The notes beneath the pieces were generated by a model. That model saw nothing but the letters and a program-made list of their open reading frames with translations. It searched no databases and had not been told where the DNA came from. From NCBI GenBank assembly GCA_003586115.2, contig QVOM02000029.1:23178829-23242828 (forward strand): DNA of 64,000 nucleotides. Direction: 5' to 3'. Shown piece after piece: positions 44,253 through 55,520 of this stretch (the stretch's first letter is position 1; each line of letters starts with the position of its first letter). The stretch comes from Salvator merianae. Taxonomy: Eukaryota; Chordata; Lepidosauria; Squamata; Teiidae. The translations under genes were made by a program, and so were the position numbers.

Positions 44253-44810
44253 GTTCAGTTTGGAGTTCTTGTACCTGAGCAGTTGGTTCTTGGGTGGTTT
44301 GCAAACTCCTGCTCTGGGTGTCTGCAAGCCGCTGAACTGCTCCTGGCAATTGAGCCAGAATCTGCTCCTGCATTTTGGGAGCTGCCTTCTGTGATTTCAA
44401 GGTCTTCCCCATGTCTTGAGCTGGTGGTATTCTGTTATTCTGTCAGAAGGCACCACCATCCTAGGTTCTTTTTCCAAGCCTCAGAAAAGTCAAGACACAG
44501 GCTGAATAGAAAGCCTCATATTCTTACTTTATTTGCAGTAACAAAACAAAGGATAGTTGCTAGCCACAGGCACATAAAAACATGTCCAGACCATTCTCCT
44601 TTCCTGTGCTTCCTTACCCCAGCACCTGGTAGACAAAACATCCAGTCTCCCAGGCCTTCAGCATTCCAGTTTACCACCAACAAGGGGAAACATTGGTTCA
44701 GTGAGAAAAGCAAGCAAGCATGGTTGGGATCTGAGAAGATGCAAAGTTGGCTGCACAGTGGCCAATGCACTGACACTGAATGAAATGGATTATGCACACA
44801 TCAGCCAACT
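44253..44810 (-). mobile_element. Possible LTR-retrotransposon remnant
   Basis: Read on the minus strand, AT-balanced sequence from about 44810 leads to GCAAATAAAG near 44535 (a polyadenylation signal), about 70 bp of following sequence, then TGGTGGTGCC near 44450 (possible primer-binding site). An ATG frame starting at 44412 encodes a Q/L-rich, heptad-like stretch as in the start of some gag proteins. The order LTR, primer site, coiled-coil start fits the 5' end of an LTR element. No second LTR, protease or polymerase is seen, and TG/CA ends are not clear. Confidence 0.3.
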
Positions 44811-44814
44811 CTAA

Positions 44815-44930
44815 GGCTGCATCCAGACGTTGCTCACATATTCCACTATATTCATATATTCCAGAATAACGCATGATTATTTTGGAATATCCAAATATAG
44901 TGGAATAATAACTAATGTCTGGATGCAGTC
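44815..44930. mobile_element. 116 bp Harbinger-like MITE
   Basis: Inverted ends GGCTGCATCCAGACG and, reversed, GACTGCATCCAGACA. Inner parts also mirror (TATTCCACTATATT twice in opposite orientation). It is flanked by TAA on both sides (44812-44814 and 44931-44933). A 3 bp TAA/TWA duplication is characteristic of PIF/Harbinger transposons. No coding capacity. Confidence 0.7.
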
Positions 44931-44933
44931 TAA

Positions 44934-46578
44934 ACTGAAACATGCATAAAGGAGGATAAAAAATGAGTAGACTCAGGCTCTGAACTATTGGATCTAATAG
45001 GGCATTCTGCTTTCCCCTTATACACCAGCCATCCCTATAAGAAGGAAAAGCTTCATGAATAGACTGTGTTAAACATCATATTCAGCATATGATGCTGTGA
45101 GATATGGAAGAGAAATTGCATCTTGTTAAGAGGAAATGGTGAAACCTAGGATTCAATGAATTAGACAGATATCCTACTTATGCTTACATGTTATGAACCC
45201 TACCATTCTTTTTCCTTTACTAAATGCAAGAACTGAAAGACCTTTCTGCATCTGTTGCAGAACTGTGGAAACTCTGCCACATTAGACTACTTTGTCTGCA
45301 CAGGATATGGTGCCAAAATGGCACCATATTTCAGTCCTGTTGTGAACCAGATTCTGTATTCTGGACCATGAGGGGTATGCAGACAGCAAGTCCCCATTGG
45401 CCGGACTACTCTGGGAGACCCATTTCATTGAATTCATACTTAATATTTCATAGATTTACTGCATTGATGCTACTGATTCTGTGTCTGTCATAAAAATGCT
45501 CACAACTCAATGATTAGCAGACAAGAATAATGGTATAAGGTTCACCCAAGCTTGGTTTGGAACAGGACACAGCGATTCCTGAAGGTACACTATTAAACTC
45601 AGAGTGAACCTTTCAATTTCAGACTTCTTCCAGTAACTCTCAATCCAAGTGATTGGAAAAGGAGACACATGAACCTTTTATAAACTAAAATATCTCTGGC
45701 TTCAGAGTTCATTTACACTGATGGGAGGGTAAGAACAGGGTCAAAGCTGGAAGTACTGGATTAAAAAACAATCTAGTGGAATTAAAGGAAGGATTCCAAC
45801 CTGTCCTGATCTTATCCATATGATTCTGTGTTCTTGTGGACTGTTTCCCAACACAGCACAGTATTGGGATTTAATTCCATGCATTCCTGCTTCTTCAAAT
45901 CAGCAGTGGCAGCAGCAATGAAATCCAAATGAGGCTTCATTAGGACTATCACATCTAAGTTACAAAAAGTCATGTGATCACTAGATGGCAGTAAAGCGCT
46001 AGAACTTTATGTGTTGCTTTGCTGTCAACTAGTTGTCACCCTAATTTTTTCAAGATACGATAGCCCTAGTTCTCTTTTTCTGTCTCTTTACTTCTCCACT
46101 TTAATCCAGTACCAGAAATGATTAACATGGTAGATTCAAAGAAAGTCAGTTCTTCTGTTCTTAAATGACTTTCTAGTGGCTCAGCCAACATCACTGCATC
46201 CTTTCCACAATGGGGCATTCCTTGACCACAGGAAAAGGAGACATCACTTTGACTGCCAACTTGCAAAACAGGGTGTAAGCAACACTGCAGATAAATGATC
46301 ATGGTAACTCTTTGTCAAAAACATTTGTCCCAGGATCTTCCCTTCCTGCCTTAGTATTCTGGTTTGTTATTAATCTCCCCCTCCTTCTTTCAAGGTCAGA
46401 TGGAAAATAATGATGGAGACATGGATGGACATTCTTCCTTTGGCTTCTTGCAGCACAATTGTAATCTTTAAATTAACAAAGAAAAACACAATCAAGAAAG
46501 AGCACTTCTGAAGTGTGATATGAGGAGAATTATAGATTTTGGACTGATGTTGGCTGAGCTGTAAAGATGAGAAAGGAA
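44934..46578. other. No gene recognised
   Basis: Unassigned. It includes a CTCF-like motif listed separately. No frame over 100 codons. Confidence 0.45.
45978..45991 (+). promoter_or_regulatory. CTCF-like core motif
   Basis: TCACTAGATGGCAG differs from CCASYAGRKGGCRS only at the first base. It lies in sequence with no repeat assignment. Occupancy unknown. Confidence 0.35.
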
Positions 46579-47097
46579 AGGCCATTTTCACACTTACAAC
46601 AGTATAACATTCTAATTAGCAGGGTTCAGGCTGACCAGGATCAGGTATGGTGATGAGCATTTGCACTTGTCAGCAATGGACCAGGTTGTGAGCTGATCAG
46701 CAGGGGGACCAGTGCGAATGGGAATGCACTAGTTAGGTAGCTGTGTTCAAACCCAGAGGAACTGTGTTTGGACTTGTGTCCTAAATGGCTGCCAGGATCC
46801 AGACCCCAAGGTCCGAACCTGGGTCCAAACTGTCTGACAGCTCCTGTGCAGCCACGCAGTCCCTGCCCCGCTGCCATTCCACACCAGGAAGTGATGCAAA
46901 CACACCTTTCCTGATCTGCACCTGATCATGCAAGTCAGCTTCCAGACTACAATTTTCTTAACCAGCGCTATTCGGCTTCAGGTGAGCATCAGATGGGCTT
47001 CGGTAGTTTTCAAGTCAGCTGGGGCTGTTTGCAGGTGCAAATGCTCTTTACTAGTGAGTGTCCTGGAACGTTTCATTTTCGAAGTGCAAACAGGCCT
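46579..47097 (+). mobile_element. Non-autonomous DNA transposon, family D copy 2
   Basis: Begins AAAGGCCATTTTCACACTT and ends CGAAGTGCAAACAGGCCT, giving imperfect inverted termini of about 18 bp. It aligns along its length with 14848-15340. It lacks a transposase frame. I could not identify a clear target duplication. Confidence 0.75.
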
Positions 47098-48681
47098 GAA
47101 GTTTCAGATTTGTGGGTGGGAGAAGAAATCACCGAATTCCAAAGGGAATTCTAACATTCTGTTGGATGTGGCTTGAAAATGAAGGAGGAACCATGGTGGA
47201 CCAATAGAAACTCTTATTATACTGTCAGTAATTAATAGGGGGAAGGCAACTGGCAGAAATGTGGGCTGAGGCTTTATTACCTATTCCTACTATGGAGAGG
47301 GAATCATTTAAAAGGACAAAACCTGACCTAGAAAGTGGGATAGAATAGATCTTCCCCACACCATGATGGAATAGAACAGAATATGTGCCAATTCTGAGGA
47401 CATGAGAAAATGGAGAGTTGCCATGGTGGTCTAGAGAAGGAAGTAACTGCAGGATAGGAAATGGGATGAGATGTTGGCTCAAAGGACAGCTTCATCTTCT
47501 CCTAGACAGGGTAATAAAAACAAAACTGGAGAGAATGTGCTAGAGGTGCTTCACATGCAGACCTGGCTCTACAAATTGTACATAGGCACCAGGAAACGCC
47601 CACTAAAACATCAGTTCATGGTTATTTTCACCTTATTTTTGAGGTAATTAAATGCATAGCTCTGGTGTGTGTGAGAGAGTCTGCCAAAAGTCTTGAAGTC
47701 TAGAATGCCTTAAGGTTTTTAAAAAGTGAGTTTGGACAAATGTCTAGAATACCCAAGGTACCTTTGGCCATGGTAGCAGTCTGCATTTGCCAGCTGTACC
47801 TACCCATGGAGAAGCAGCCAAGCAGATAAATACTTTGGACTGGACCCAAGTATAGAAGAGTTTATGTTGGCATTCCAAGGACATAAGAGGTCCCAGCCTA
47901 GTAATTCTATATATTCAGGGGCTATAAAATCTTTACTGACATTTATTGTTTTATTGCTTAGTGCTTGGCAAAAATGAGATTTTGAATGTAACAGCATTGC
48001 CTCTTACCTTTTAAAACTGGCCCAGAAGCCCGTTAAGCTCAAAGTGAAGCTATAAGTGCAACTTTTTCTTTTTGTCCTTATAATAACGAGTTACTATGGC
48101 ACCCTCTGGAGTTGTTAGTTGTTCCTAGTGACTTAATTTTAATGTTTCTTAAACTCTTGGGGAAACTGTTGGATAGAAGATGCAATATCAAGGAATGGTA
48201 ATAAAATCTAAGCTTCTTGCAGTTCTTGAAACGAATGTAAATCATAATTAATTGCTGGAAACGGCCAGCCTCAGGAAGAGGTTAAGATGATGTCTCCCTT
48301 GTTCTGCTTAATCGAAGGTGACTGGTGTGTAGTGGAATTGTCCAGACCAGCAACATGAACAATTGGTAGCATTTTCAACTGTATGTTAGAGCAGCAGTTA
48401 CAGGGAAGGAAATGTGTTTTACCCAGTTCTGTCTGCCATATATTCTTATCATGTTTGGTATCTATTTCCCAAACTATTTATCTCACTTTATCCAATGAAC
48501 CTACCTTATTCTGTCATACTTCAGCCTGCATTTGCTTCCAAATCAGGCAACAACTATCCTGACTATGGCTACTACCCACTGATTGGCCACTCCCATCCCT
48601 TTTCTTACGTAGTTTCCTGCCCAGCCTGGCTCAAAGAAAGAGATGCTTTCAGAGCTATGAATGAAGCAGTGACCTTTCTGA
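47098..48681. other. No gene recognised; partly single-copy
   Basis: No repeat matches. 48,030-48,400 is non-repetitive and could be conserved non-coding sequence. Confidence 0.4.
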
Positions 48682-48795
48682 GGCTTTGAAACAAGGTAAG
48701 GTGAATGCAATGGGGAAAAAAGTCTGTCATTTCAGACTCAAATTTGCCCAGAGGGTGGATCTTTAAATGTGTTTGATCACACCCAAAGGCTCTGT
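48682..48795 (+). repeat. Dispersed repeat family J, copy 3
   Basis: The clearest alignment is with 11397-11512: GGTAAGGTGAAT, then TCTGTCATTTCAGACTCAAA, CCCAGAGGGTGG and GTTTGATCACACCC. Confidence 0.6.
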
Positions 48796-49493
48796 GAGCT
48801 ACGAAGCCTTGGTTCTTAAAGAGCTCCCTTCTTCCATGGAACCAGTGTATTAAAGAGAAAACTCCTAATGTCATTGCTCCCCAAAGTAAATGAAGAAAGA
48901 ACAGTGACTATCTTCAGGGTGTTTTCAGTGGGGACACCTATGTTATGAACTGATTTTCTGAAAGTGGCTGTATCTCAGTGTGTGGCCTCATATGCCTGTG
49001 CAGACCATTTTAGGCATTGCATCTCCACTTTTGACAGCAAAAGTCACCTGCCAGAGAGTGTGGCACACACTGAAGGTATCTTGGGGTGAGAGCATGACGT
49101 AGCCCTCAGAGGGCAAGCACCTTGACTGCGGCATCTTGAGACAGCAGAAGATACCCTGGGCATCTCCCACCATGGGTATGGAGCCACAGACAATGACTTA
49201 CCAGGAAAACTCTCTCGTAGCTTTTAGGAAATTGGATCACAAGGGTCTTCTTTCAAGAGTTGTCTGGGATAGTGGATCTGGTTTTCTGTTTGGATGAACT
49301 ATTCGGCAAATGTTAGTAGAAATGCTACACTGCTTTTGGTTAGATAAATAAAACTAGTAGTTTGAAAACTAGAAATTAACAAACCATAAGGGAGAAAAGA
49401 AAAGTGGTCCCACCACCTTCTTTAGCTGTAAGGACAAGATAGACCAAAACGTGAAAGGAAAGTCTGTACCTGCAGTAGCATCAAACCCTGCTT
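48796..49493. other. No gene recognised
   Basis: Unassigned mixed sequence. Confidence 0.45.
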
Positions 49494-49636
49494 AGAGACG
49501 ATAGCATTTGGACACAAGTGTCCCTATCCTACCTCTAATTCACTCTGAAGGCCTTTGAAAGTGAATTTTCTGGACTTTAATGTGGATTAGAGGAATTAAT
49601 GTATGGATGCTACCACCTCTCAGCTACTTTCAAGCT
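49494..49636. mobile_element. Family E element, copy 3
   Basis: The left arm has GATAGCATTTGGACAC and TATCCTACCTCTAATTC. The right arm has TTTCTGGACTTTAATGTGG, then AATTAATGTATGGATGC and ACCACCTCTCAGCTACTTTC. The right arm closely matches the reverse complement of 1321-1400. A run of about 20 T follows directly (49637-49656). Confidence 0.6.
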
Positions 49637-49680
49637 TTTTTTTTTTTTTTTTTTTAACTATGTGAGGATATAGACTTTAG

Positions 49681-50149
49681 CCCTTCCTGCACTTACCTAC
49701 AGTAGATCTGGGTCAGTGGGTCCAGATTAGTTTGGATCATTGATCCGGACTGCGGAAAGGTATGGGCTAGATCAGCGGTATCTGCACCGACTGTGCTGAT
49801 CTGGACCAGCCCATGTCACAGCTCCAAAGGCTAGGTACAAAAGTTTCTAGCCTCAGGATCTCTGAGGGGCAGGGGCCGCTTTTGGTGGCACACTATGGCA
49901 TGCTGCCAAAAGGTGCTCCCCCGGTAGTCCTGAATACAGGAGTCATGCATCTGCACACCTCCCATGTTCTAGATCTGGCCTGCTGGTCCCTCATTGATAG
50001 GCCTTCACCTGGAATGCAGTCTGTCTCATGCAGACAAAGCAGACCAGCCAGGTGGTGTTGCCTTGTAGATCTGTATTAATGTGCAGATCCATGAAGACTG
50101 GAAGTGGACTACACAGACCCTTAACCCACACTAATGCAGAAAGGCCCTT
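49681..50149 (+). mobile_element. Non-autonomous DNA transposon, family C, both ends present
   Basis: About 470 bp starting AGCCCTTCCTGCACTTACC and ending ACTAATGCAGAAAGGCCCT, imperfect inverted termini of about 18 bp. An internal hairpin is formed by CTTTTGGTGGCA and TGCCAAAAGG (49884-49910). No coding frame. The GGCCTTTCTGCA end is the same motif as in family A. Confidence 0.65.
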
Positions 50150-50304
50150 TGATTTCTCCCAAGTACTCTTTCTTGAGCTACCTTTGAGAATTACACATAA
50201 ATAATAATTGTGGGGAGGAAAAAGGGGCAAGATTTGTTTGAAGGACAGTTCGAGTTTACTGCTGCATGATGATGGCCACTTTGTGGCATGTCACCTTGAA
50301 AGAT

Positions 50305-50330
50305 GGAGAGAAAGAGAGAGAGAGAGAGAA
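50305..50330. repeat. (GA)n microsatellite
   Basis: GAGA dinucleotide run with one interruption. Confidence 0.85.
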
Positions 50331-50384
50331 AGGTTTAAAAGTGACTTAGAGTTGGCAGCATATGTATGACCTTAGGTCACATTA

Positions 50385-50475
50385 AAGGCCAGAAAATGCA
50401 CTTTTAAAATGCATTCTCTAGGTTTTATTGAACACCAGCATCTCCATGCTACTATCTCTAAGCTGCTTTTCAGAT
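50385..50475. mobile_element. Family E element, copy 4 (short)
   Basis: GCCAGAAAATGCACTTTTAA and AATGCATTCTCTAGG, then GCATCTCCATGCTACTATC and AAGCTGCTTTTCAG. Same order as the other E copies, with the middle shortened. Confidence 0.5.
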
Positions 50476-50528
50476 GTCTTTTTCAGTGTATGCGGATGCA
50501 GTCTGAGGCTCTGGAGAACAGTTCCTTG

Positions 50529-50690
50529 TTATCTTAATACTCTTAATACTAATGTCATGTCTCTCCTCACTCGTTGCTTGTCTTCACTGTTCACCCCCAG
50601 TTCCCTCAGCCAGTCCTGAAAAGGCATGTTCTCAAGTCCTTGCACCATCTTTGTTACCCTCCTCTGAACCTGTTGAAACCTATTAATAAT
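50529..50690 (-). mobile_element. CR1-like LINE fragment, antisense, divergent
   Basis: The minus strand reads FQQVQRRVTKMVQGLEN and then a short stretch ending LRVLR. The first part is the [18 protein letters not shown] motif of CR1. About 160 bp remain. It differs from the 53162 copy, so it belongs to another CR1 subfamily or is much older. Confidence 0.75.
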
Positions 50691-50700
50691 GAATGTAGTG

Positions 50701-50748
50701 TGTATGTGTGTGTGTGTGAGAGAGAGAGACAGAGAGAGAAAGACACAG
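50701..50748. repeat. (GT)n(GA)n compound microsatellite
   Basis: GTGTGTGTG passes into GAGAGAGAGA with minor interruptions, next to the CR1 fragment. Confidence 0.9.
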
Positions 50749-53161
50749 ACAAAGGAGACAGAAACAGACAGAGAGATTCCAAGCTGTGGTAGCCCCTTTA
50801 AAGGGGACCAAGCTTGCCATATTTCAAGCAAATTTTTCTGTGTATACATGCATCCATGCACACCATAATCTTTAAATCTGGACCATCTGAAAGTAGTTTT
50901 TGCAGCCTTGCCAACATGGAGGTAGAGAGACTTAAGAGACACCGAATCTGCATTAATCTCAGTTCCCTTCATTTGAAAAGGAACAGGACATGAAAGGAGT
51001 CAGCACAATTAACAGGCACCTAGTTGCAAGCCTGGGGCAGTGGTGGGCTTCGTTCCACCAGCAGACTATGTCAATTACAGGGTTGGCCGGCTCCCAGGTA
51101 CTCCCTTCTTCCCAGCATTTGCAAATTGTTACAAAAATTAAGCATGGACAAGGAAAGGAAAATGAATTCTTATGGCAAGTGGGAACGTTGATATATAAGC
51201 GGAATTCATTTTCTGTGTTTGATGGTTCTGTTTCTGCTTTTATTTTGGGTCTGGATTAGATCCCAAGTAACTACAGAAGTGAGACTTTGGGTCCACAATG
51301 AGTCAGGAAGTCATTAAGTCAGAATGCCAACCCAGCTCCCCCTTATACATCTGCCAAAGGAGGAGAGAAGTTTGTTTGTTTCGCTCTCTCTCTTTCTTTT
51401 CCTTTCCAACCAGTTTAGAAAAACCGGTGATTTGAACCCCTTATTCCATTTCCGTATTTTGATAATGTGGAAAAAAACAAAACAAAACAAACCCCCAAAA
51501 TGTTATGTCATAGAACATGCTATTGAGTACATTCTCTGAAGGCTAATAATTTAGTCACTCTCATTTCGGTTCCCTTTTTAAAGCTTTTAATAGGTAGTTT
51601 TGCTCAGAAAGCAGCTGCTGATTCCTGAACTTCCAAAAGCTAAGAGCAGCTGATCCCAATAAAGAACTTCTCAGCTAACACTTCTGGTACCTGACCTACT
51701 CTTGAGTAAAAGGGTTCCCAGAGGCATCCCATGAGTGATCCTCTGAGCAATTCCGACCGTGAGATATGCCTAATATTGTTCCATTATATATGGTCCCCTG
51801 CTTTAATAACAGCCTTTCCCAGAGATCATTTGTAAGCATGAATCCATGCGTCTTCCAATAATGTATGGACCAGAATTGGTCCCAGGTGTGAAGCTCTTGT
51901 ATGGCTGATTATAGCAAAGGGAAAATATATTCTGAGCAGTGTAGGATTGTTTTGAATATTTGCCTGTATTTTAAACTCTTCTGTTGCCAAAGCTCTTTAA
52001 GTCTTAAGTGGCAATTAGATTTTAATAGCTTTGCAGTGAATTTTCACCAGTGGATCTTTCTGGAAAAAAAAAAATGGCAGGGGAGAGTTACTGATAAGGA
52101 GAGCTGATAAGAATTGGAATTTGACAAAGTGGGTATGTCCATATGCTGCCATTCTTAAAGCTGAGGTATTTGTGATAGTATTAGCCACAGATAACATTGC
52201 TGAACAGACTGGGCTCACACACACAAAAAGAAGCTAGCTAAACAGAATGGTGCTGATATTCAGACACTTTATATCCCATGTAGCTGTCATTTCTCTCTCT
52301 GTTGATGCAGGACGGAGGTACTTGTTTGTGACTGATCACTTGGAAAGCTACAGAGAGAGGGAACCGTGGACAGATCCCCATAAATAGATTACCCAGAACT
52401 TCAGGGAAGGTGCCAGAAAGGCTGAAGCTCAGAATGAGCGAAGTTTGGCAAGAGATGCTCAGAACAACAAAAAGGGCTTCCTGTGACAAAGACAAAGTAG
52501 TTCTCCAGCTGCTCAGTGAAGATGCAGAAGACCAATGAGTGACAAAGAAAGGGCAGATCTTCAATTTTGGCTGTGCCTCCTCCAGAAAGAGGAAGGGTGT
52601 GGATTAGAGTACTGCATCAGGATGACAGTTTGAGATCAACTGCATGAAATGCATGGAATGGGGGACTTTATACTTGGAATAAAATCTAGTCTCATGAGGC
52701 AAATGAATTGCATCCCAGGATTATAAAGGAACTTATTGATAAACTGTTTAAATCACCCAAATTATTATCCCAAGAGAGTAAGTGAAATTTCAGTGATTAG
52801 AGAAGACAAATTACTGTCCCTATGCACAAAACAGTAGAAAAGAGATCAGTCCAACACTAGAAGCTTCAGAATTTAGAGCATGCATGAATTCTGTACACAG
52901 TTTAGAAGTCATGTATTGATGCTGGTTCCCATGGACTTCAGTATCCTATTAGAAGAATCCAGGGACTTCAGCACCCTGTTCAAAGAATCTGGAGGCCAAC
53001 CCCTCCCTCCTGAGGCACCCCTGCCTATATATCTAGTTTTCTAACTTTACATTAACCACAGCCATTCAGCAAAATGTGACATAAGCACATAATGCAGCAT
53101 AGCAGTAGCAGCCAGGACTCAGGGGTACAGCTGGAAGTGCCACATACATATTGATCAGGAT
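50749..53161. other. No gene recognised; largely free of identified repeats
   Basis: The longest stretch without a repeat I can name. 51,540-52,230 is non-repetitive and AT-rich with no frame over 110 codons. It may contain conserved non-coding sequence; that is not testable here. Confidence 0.4.
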
Positions 53162-54261
53162 ATCATAGAATCATAGAAACATAGAGTTGGAAGGGACCTC
53201 CAGGGTCATCGAGTCCAACCCCCTGCTCAATGCAGGATTCACTAAAGCATCCCAGACAGATATCTGTCCAGCCTTTCCTTGAAGATCTCCAGCGAAGGAG
53301 AGCCCACCACCTCCTGTGGCAACCTGTTCCAGTGACTGATTGCCCTTACGGTCAGAAAGTTTTTCCTAATATCTAGCCTGTATCTACTCCCTTGAAGTTT
53401 CATCCCATTGTTTCTAGTCCTTCCTTCTTGCGCAACTGAGAATAGGGCCAATCCTTCTGCACTGTGACAGCCCTTCAGATACTTGAAAACAGCTATCATG
53501 TCTCCTCTCAGTCTTCTCTTCCGCAGGCTAAACATTCCTAGGTACTTTAACCGTTCCTCGTAGGACATGGTTTGCAGACCACTCACCATTTTGGTCGCCC
53601 TTCTCTGAACTTGTTCCAGTTTGTCAATGTCTTTTTTAAACTGGGGTGCCCAGAACTGGACACAATACTCCAGATGAGATCTGACCAAGGAAGAGTAAAG
53701 TGGGACAATTACTTCTTGTGATCTAGACTCTATACTCCTCTTGATACAGCCCAGGATGGTGTTTGCCTTTTTTGCAGCTGCATCACACTGTTGACTCATG
53801 TTTAATCTATGATCTACTAGTACACCCAGATCCCTTTCACATGTGCTGCTGCTCAGCGAGATTCCTCCCATTCTGTATTGGATATTGTCATTTTTCTTAC
53901 CTAGATGTAAAACTTTGCATTTCTCCCTGTTAAATGTCATTCTGTTAGTTTCAGCCCACTGTTCAAGCTTGTCCAAATCCTTTTGAACCCTCTCCTTCTC
54001 CTCCCTAGTGTTAGCAACCCCTCCTAGCTTTGTGTCATCTGCAAATTTGATCAGCATCCCCTCGACACCTTCATCCAGATCGTTTATAAAAATGTTGAAC
54101 AGCAATGGGCCCAAGACAGAGCCTTGGGGTAGCCCACTCGAGACAGTCTTCCAATCGGATGTGAAGCCATTTATGACCACTCTTTGAGTACGATCACTAA
54201 GCCAGTTATGAATCCACCTAACAGTTGTCCTGTCAATCCCATATTTGATCATTTTTTCAAC
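53162..54261 (-). mobile_element. CR1 LINE 3' part, young-looking, antisense
   Basis: From the reversed CR1 terminus (ATCATAGAATCATAGAAACA, AGTTGGAAGGGACCTCC) to a 5' truncation at about 54261. The whole reverse-transcriptase C-terminal half is a single open frame. Of all LINEs in the window this one shows the least decay. The region beyond 54261 has no CR1 similarity. CR1 normally makes no clear target duplication, and none is seen. Confidence 0.95.
53242..54261 (-). CDS. CR1 reverse transcriptase, C-terminal part (5'-truncated, open frame)
   Basis: CR1 ORF2 encodes the endonuclease/reverse transcriptase used for target-primed integration. The open frame extends to an ATG at 54357, but its first ~32 codons are flanking sequence; CR1 similarity starts at VEKMIKYGIDRT (54261). 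Counting from that ATG: SGLPQGSVLGP at residues 74-84; the catalytic FADDTKL at 105-111 (FADD codons 54045-54034); EKCKVLHLGKKN; YCVQFWAPQFKKD; LEQVQRRATKM; and a natural end at KERLDRYLSGML before the stop. There are no internal stops in about 340 codons. The endonuclease domain and the first part of the reverse transcriptase are missing, so it cannot mobilise itself. The ATG is fortuitous and expression is not implied. Confidence 0.85.
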   Translation of the reverse strand, partial: VEKMIKYGIDRTTVRWIHNWLSDRTQRVVINGFTSDWKTVSSGLPQGSVLGPLLFNIFINDLDEGVEGMLIKFADDTKLGGVANTREEKERVQKDLDKLEQWAETNRMTFNREKCKVLHLGKKNDNIQYRMGGISLSSSTCERDLGVLVDHRLNMSQQCDAAAKKANTILGCIKRSIESRSQEVIVPLYSSLVRSHLEYCVQFWAPQFKKDIDKLEQVQRRATKMVSGLQTMSYEERLKYLGMFSLRKRRLRGDMIAVFKYLKGCHSAEGLALFSVAQEGRTRNNGMKLQGSRYRLDIRKNFLTVRAISHWNRLPQEVVGSPSLEIFKERLDRYLSGML

Positions 54262-54615
54262 ATGGTGAACCCCAGAACATATGACATGGAGCGCAGTGAA
54301 ACAAAGAGGATTTGATACACATTTTGGACTCCCAAGTACTCCCCTAACGCCTGCCACTACTGTTTTTCAGCATCCCTGATTGCCATGTCCCATACCTGGA
54401 AAAGGAATGTATGCAAAGTTAAAGATGGAAAATCTAAAAGCTATAATTAAAGTGAAATATATTGTCTTTTTTTTTTTTTTTTAAGGGAAATATATTGTCA
54501 AACTACCAGCAAGTTTTAAATAGGTTATTTTATACTTGTTAGGTATTGCCCTGTTATAAATTTAAAATACAGAGGAATTAACACACAAGTGAGATTCCGA
54601 TCTCACCTAGGACCT
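54262..54615. other. No gene recognised; poly-T tract
   Basis: Flanking sequence with a run of about 17 T at 54466-54482. Confidence 0.5.
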
Positions 54616-54751
54616 TTCTGCCCAATGGTGCTTAATCCTAGCAAAATGAGATTTTGCACTGCGTCTTTTTCTGGATTATATCCCAGAATAGGGCCCTGCC
54701 ATCTGCCTGCTAGTGCAGAGTATAGCAGGCCCAAGGCACCATTGGGCAGAA
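54616..54751. mobile_element. Fold-back ends enclosing a half family A element
   Basis: A 16 bp perfect inverted repeat, TTCTGCCCAATGGTGC at 54616-54631 and its complement at 54736-54751. Between them, 54659-54733 is the left arm of family A (CTGGATTATATCCCAGAATA, GGGCCCTGCCATCTGC). Confidence 0.65.
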
Positions 54752-55520
54752 TGGGAGTTCGTTCTGAGTAGATGCATTCAGTGCTGTTGCAGGAATGTCA
54801 AAAAGAAGCTGACTTTCCACCACTGTCTTTGGAGCAGGGGCTCTTGTCTATGCTGCTTGTTGGCAGTGGCTGCTGGCTGCATTCTGAATATCTCAAATCA
54901 CATTCAAAATGGCATTCTCCACACCTCTGGTGCTCAGTGCCACCTAGTTCTTTCAGGAATCGACTGTGGACCTTTTTATACTTTCCTTTAGAATGGTATA
55001 GTGCAAGGCCTAGCCCACTTTTGGGCCTTTTTCTTTTGCACTCTGGAGTGGAACAGAGAGGCTTGGTCCCTTTTCTAGGCCGCTCCATTCACAGTAGACA
55101 AAGCATAGCCTGGCCTTGATGACCAAAATGGCCACCTAGATCGGGATATTGGTAGACATGTTTTAACAGTTCTACCAGTGGTCCAGGGGCCATCAAAATG
55201 GAACAGGGAAGTATGCAGAAGGGTACACATCTGCCTGTTCTACATTAGCCAGGGGATCCTTTTTGGTGGCACAGACTCTGCAGTTCACATGAGCTTTGGA
55301 GCAGTGTGGTGCCTGACCTAGAACAAGCAGTCCAAGTGCAGAGAGCCTTGTTCCAGGACAGCTGAATTGCTTTGGCAGGCAACCATTCCAGACAGAGCAG
55401 CTCCATCCATAGTGTTCTAGTGCTATGTGCTGTTGGCATCTGTATGTGGGGACAGGCACCCAGAAGGTTCAGGCAACACCCCCTACCCAAACTGGAAACA
55501 CATGAGATCAAGCACACGAT
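54752..55520. mobile_element. Degraded DNA-transposon sequence, boundaries unclear
   Basis: GTGGACCTTTTTATACTTTCC at 54966 resembles the common left end, with CTTTAGAATGG following as in families B and F. TTTTTGGTGGCACAGAC at 55261 resembles the hairpin arm in family C. The frames of 88-115 codons overlap on both strands and are not supported as genes. Confidence 0.35.

Noticed and set aside
44163..44783. A 206-codon plus-strand frame
   Set aside because: It crosses an L2-like fragment, a family A fragment and a possible antisense LTR, so it is a composite of unrelated repeats.
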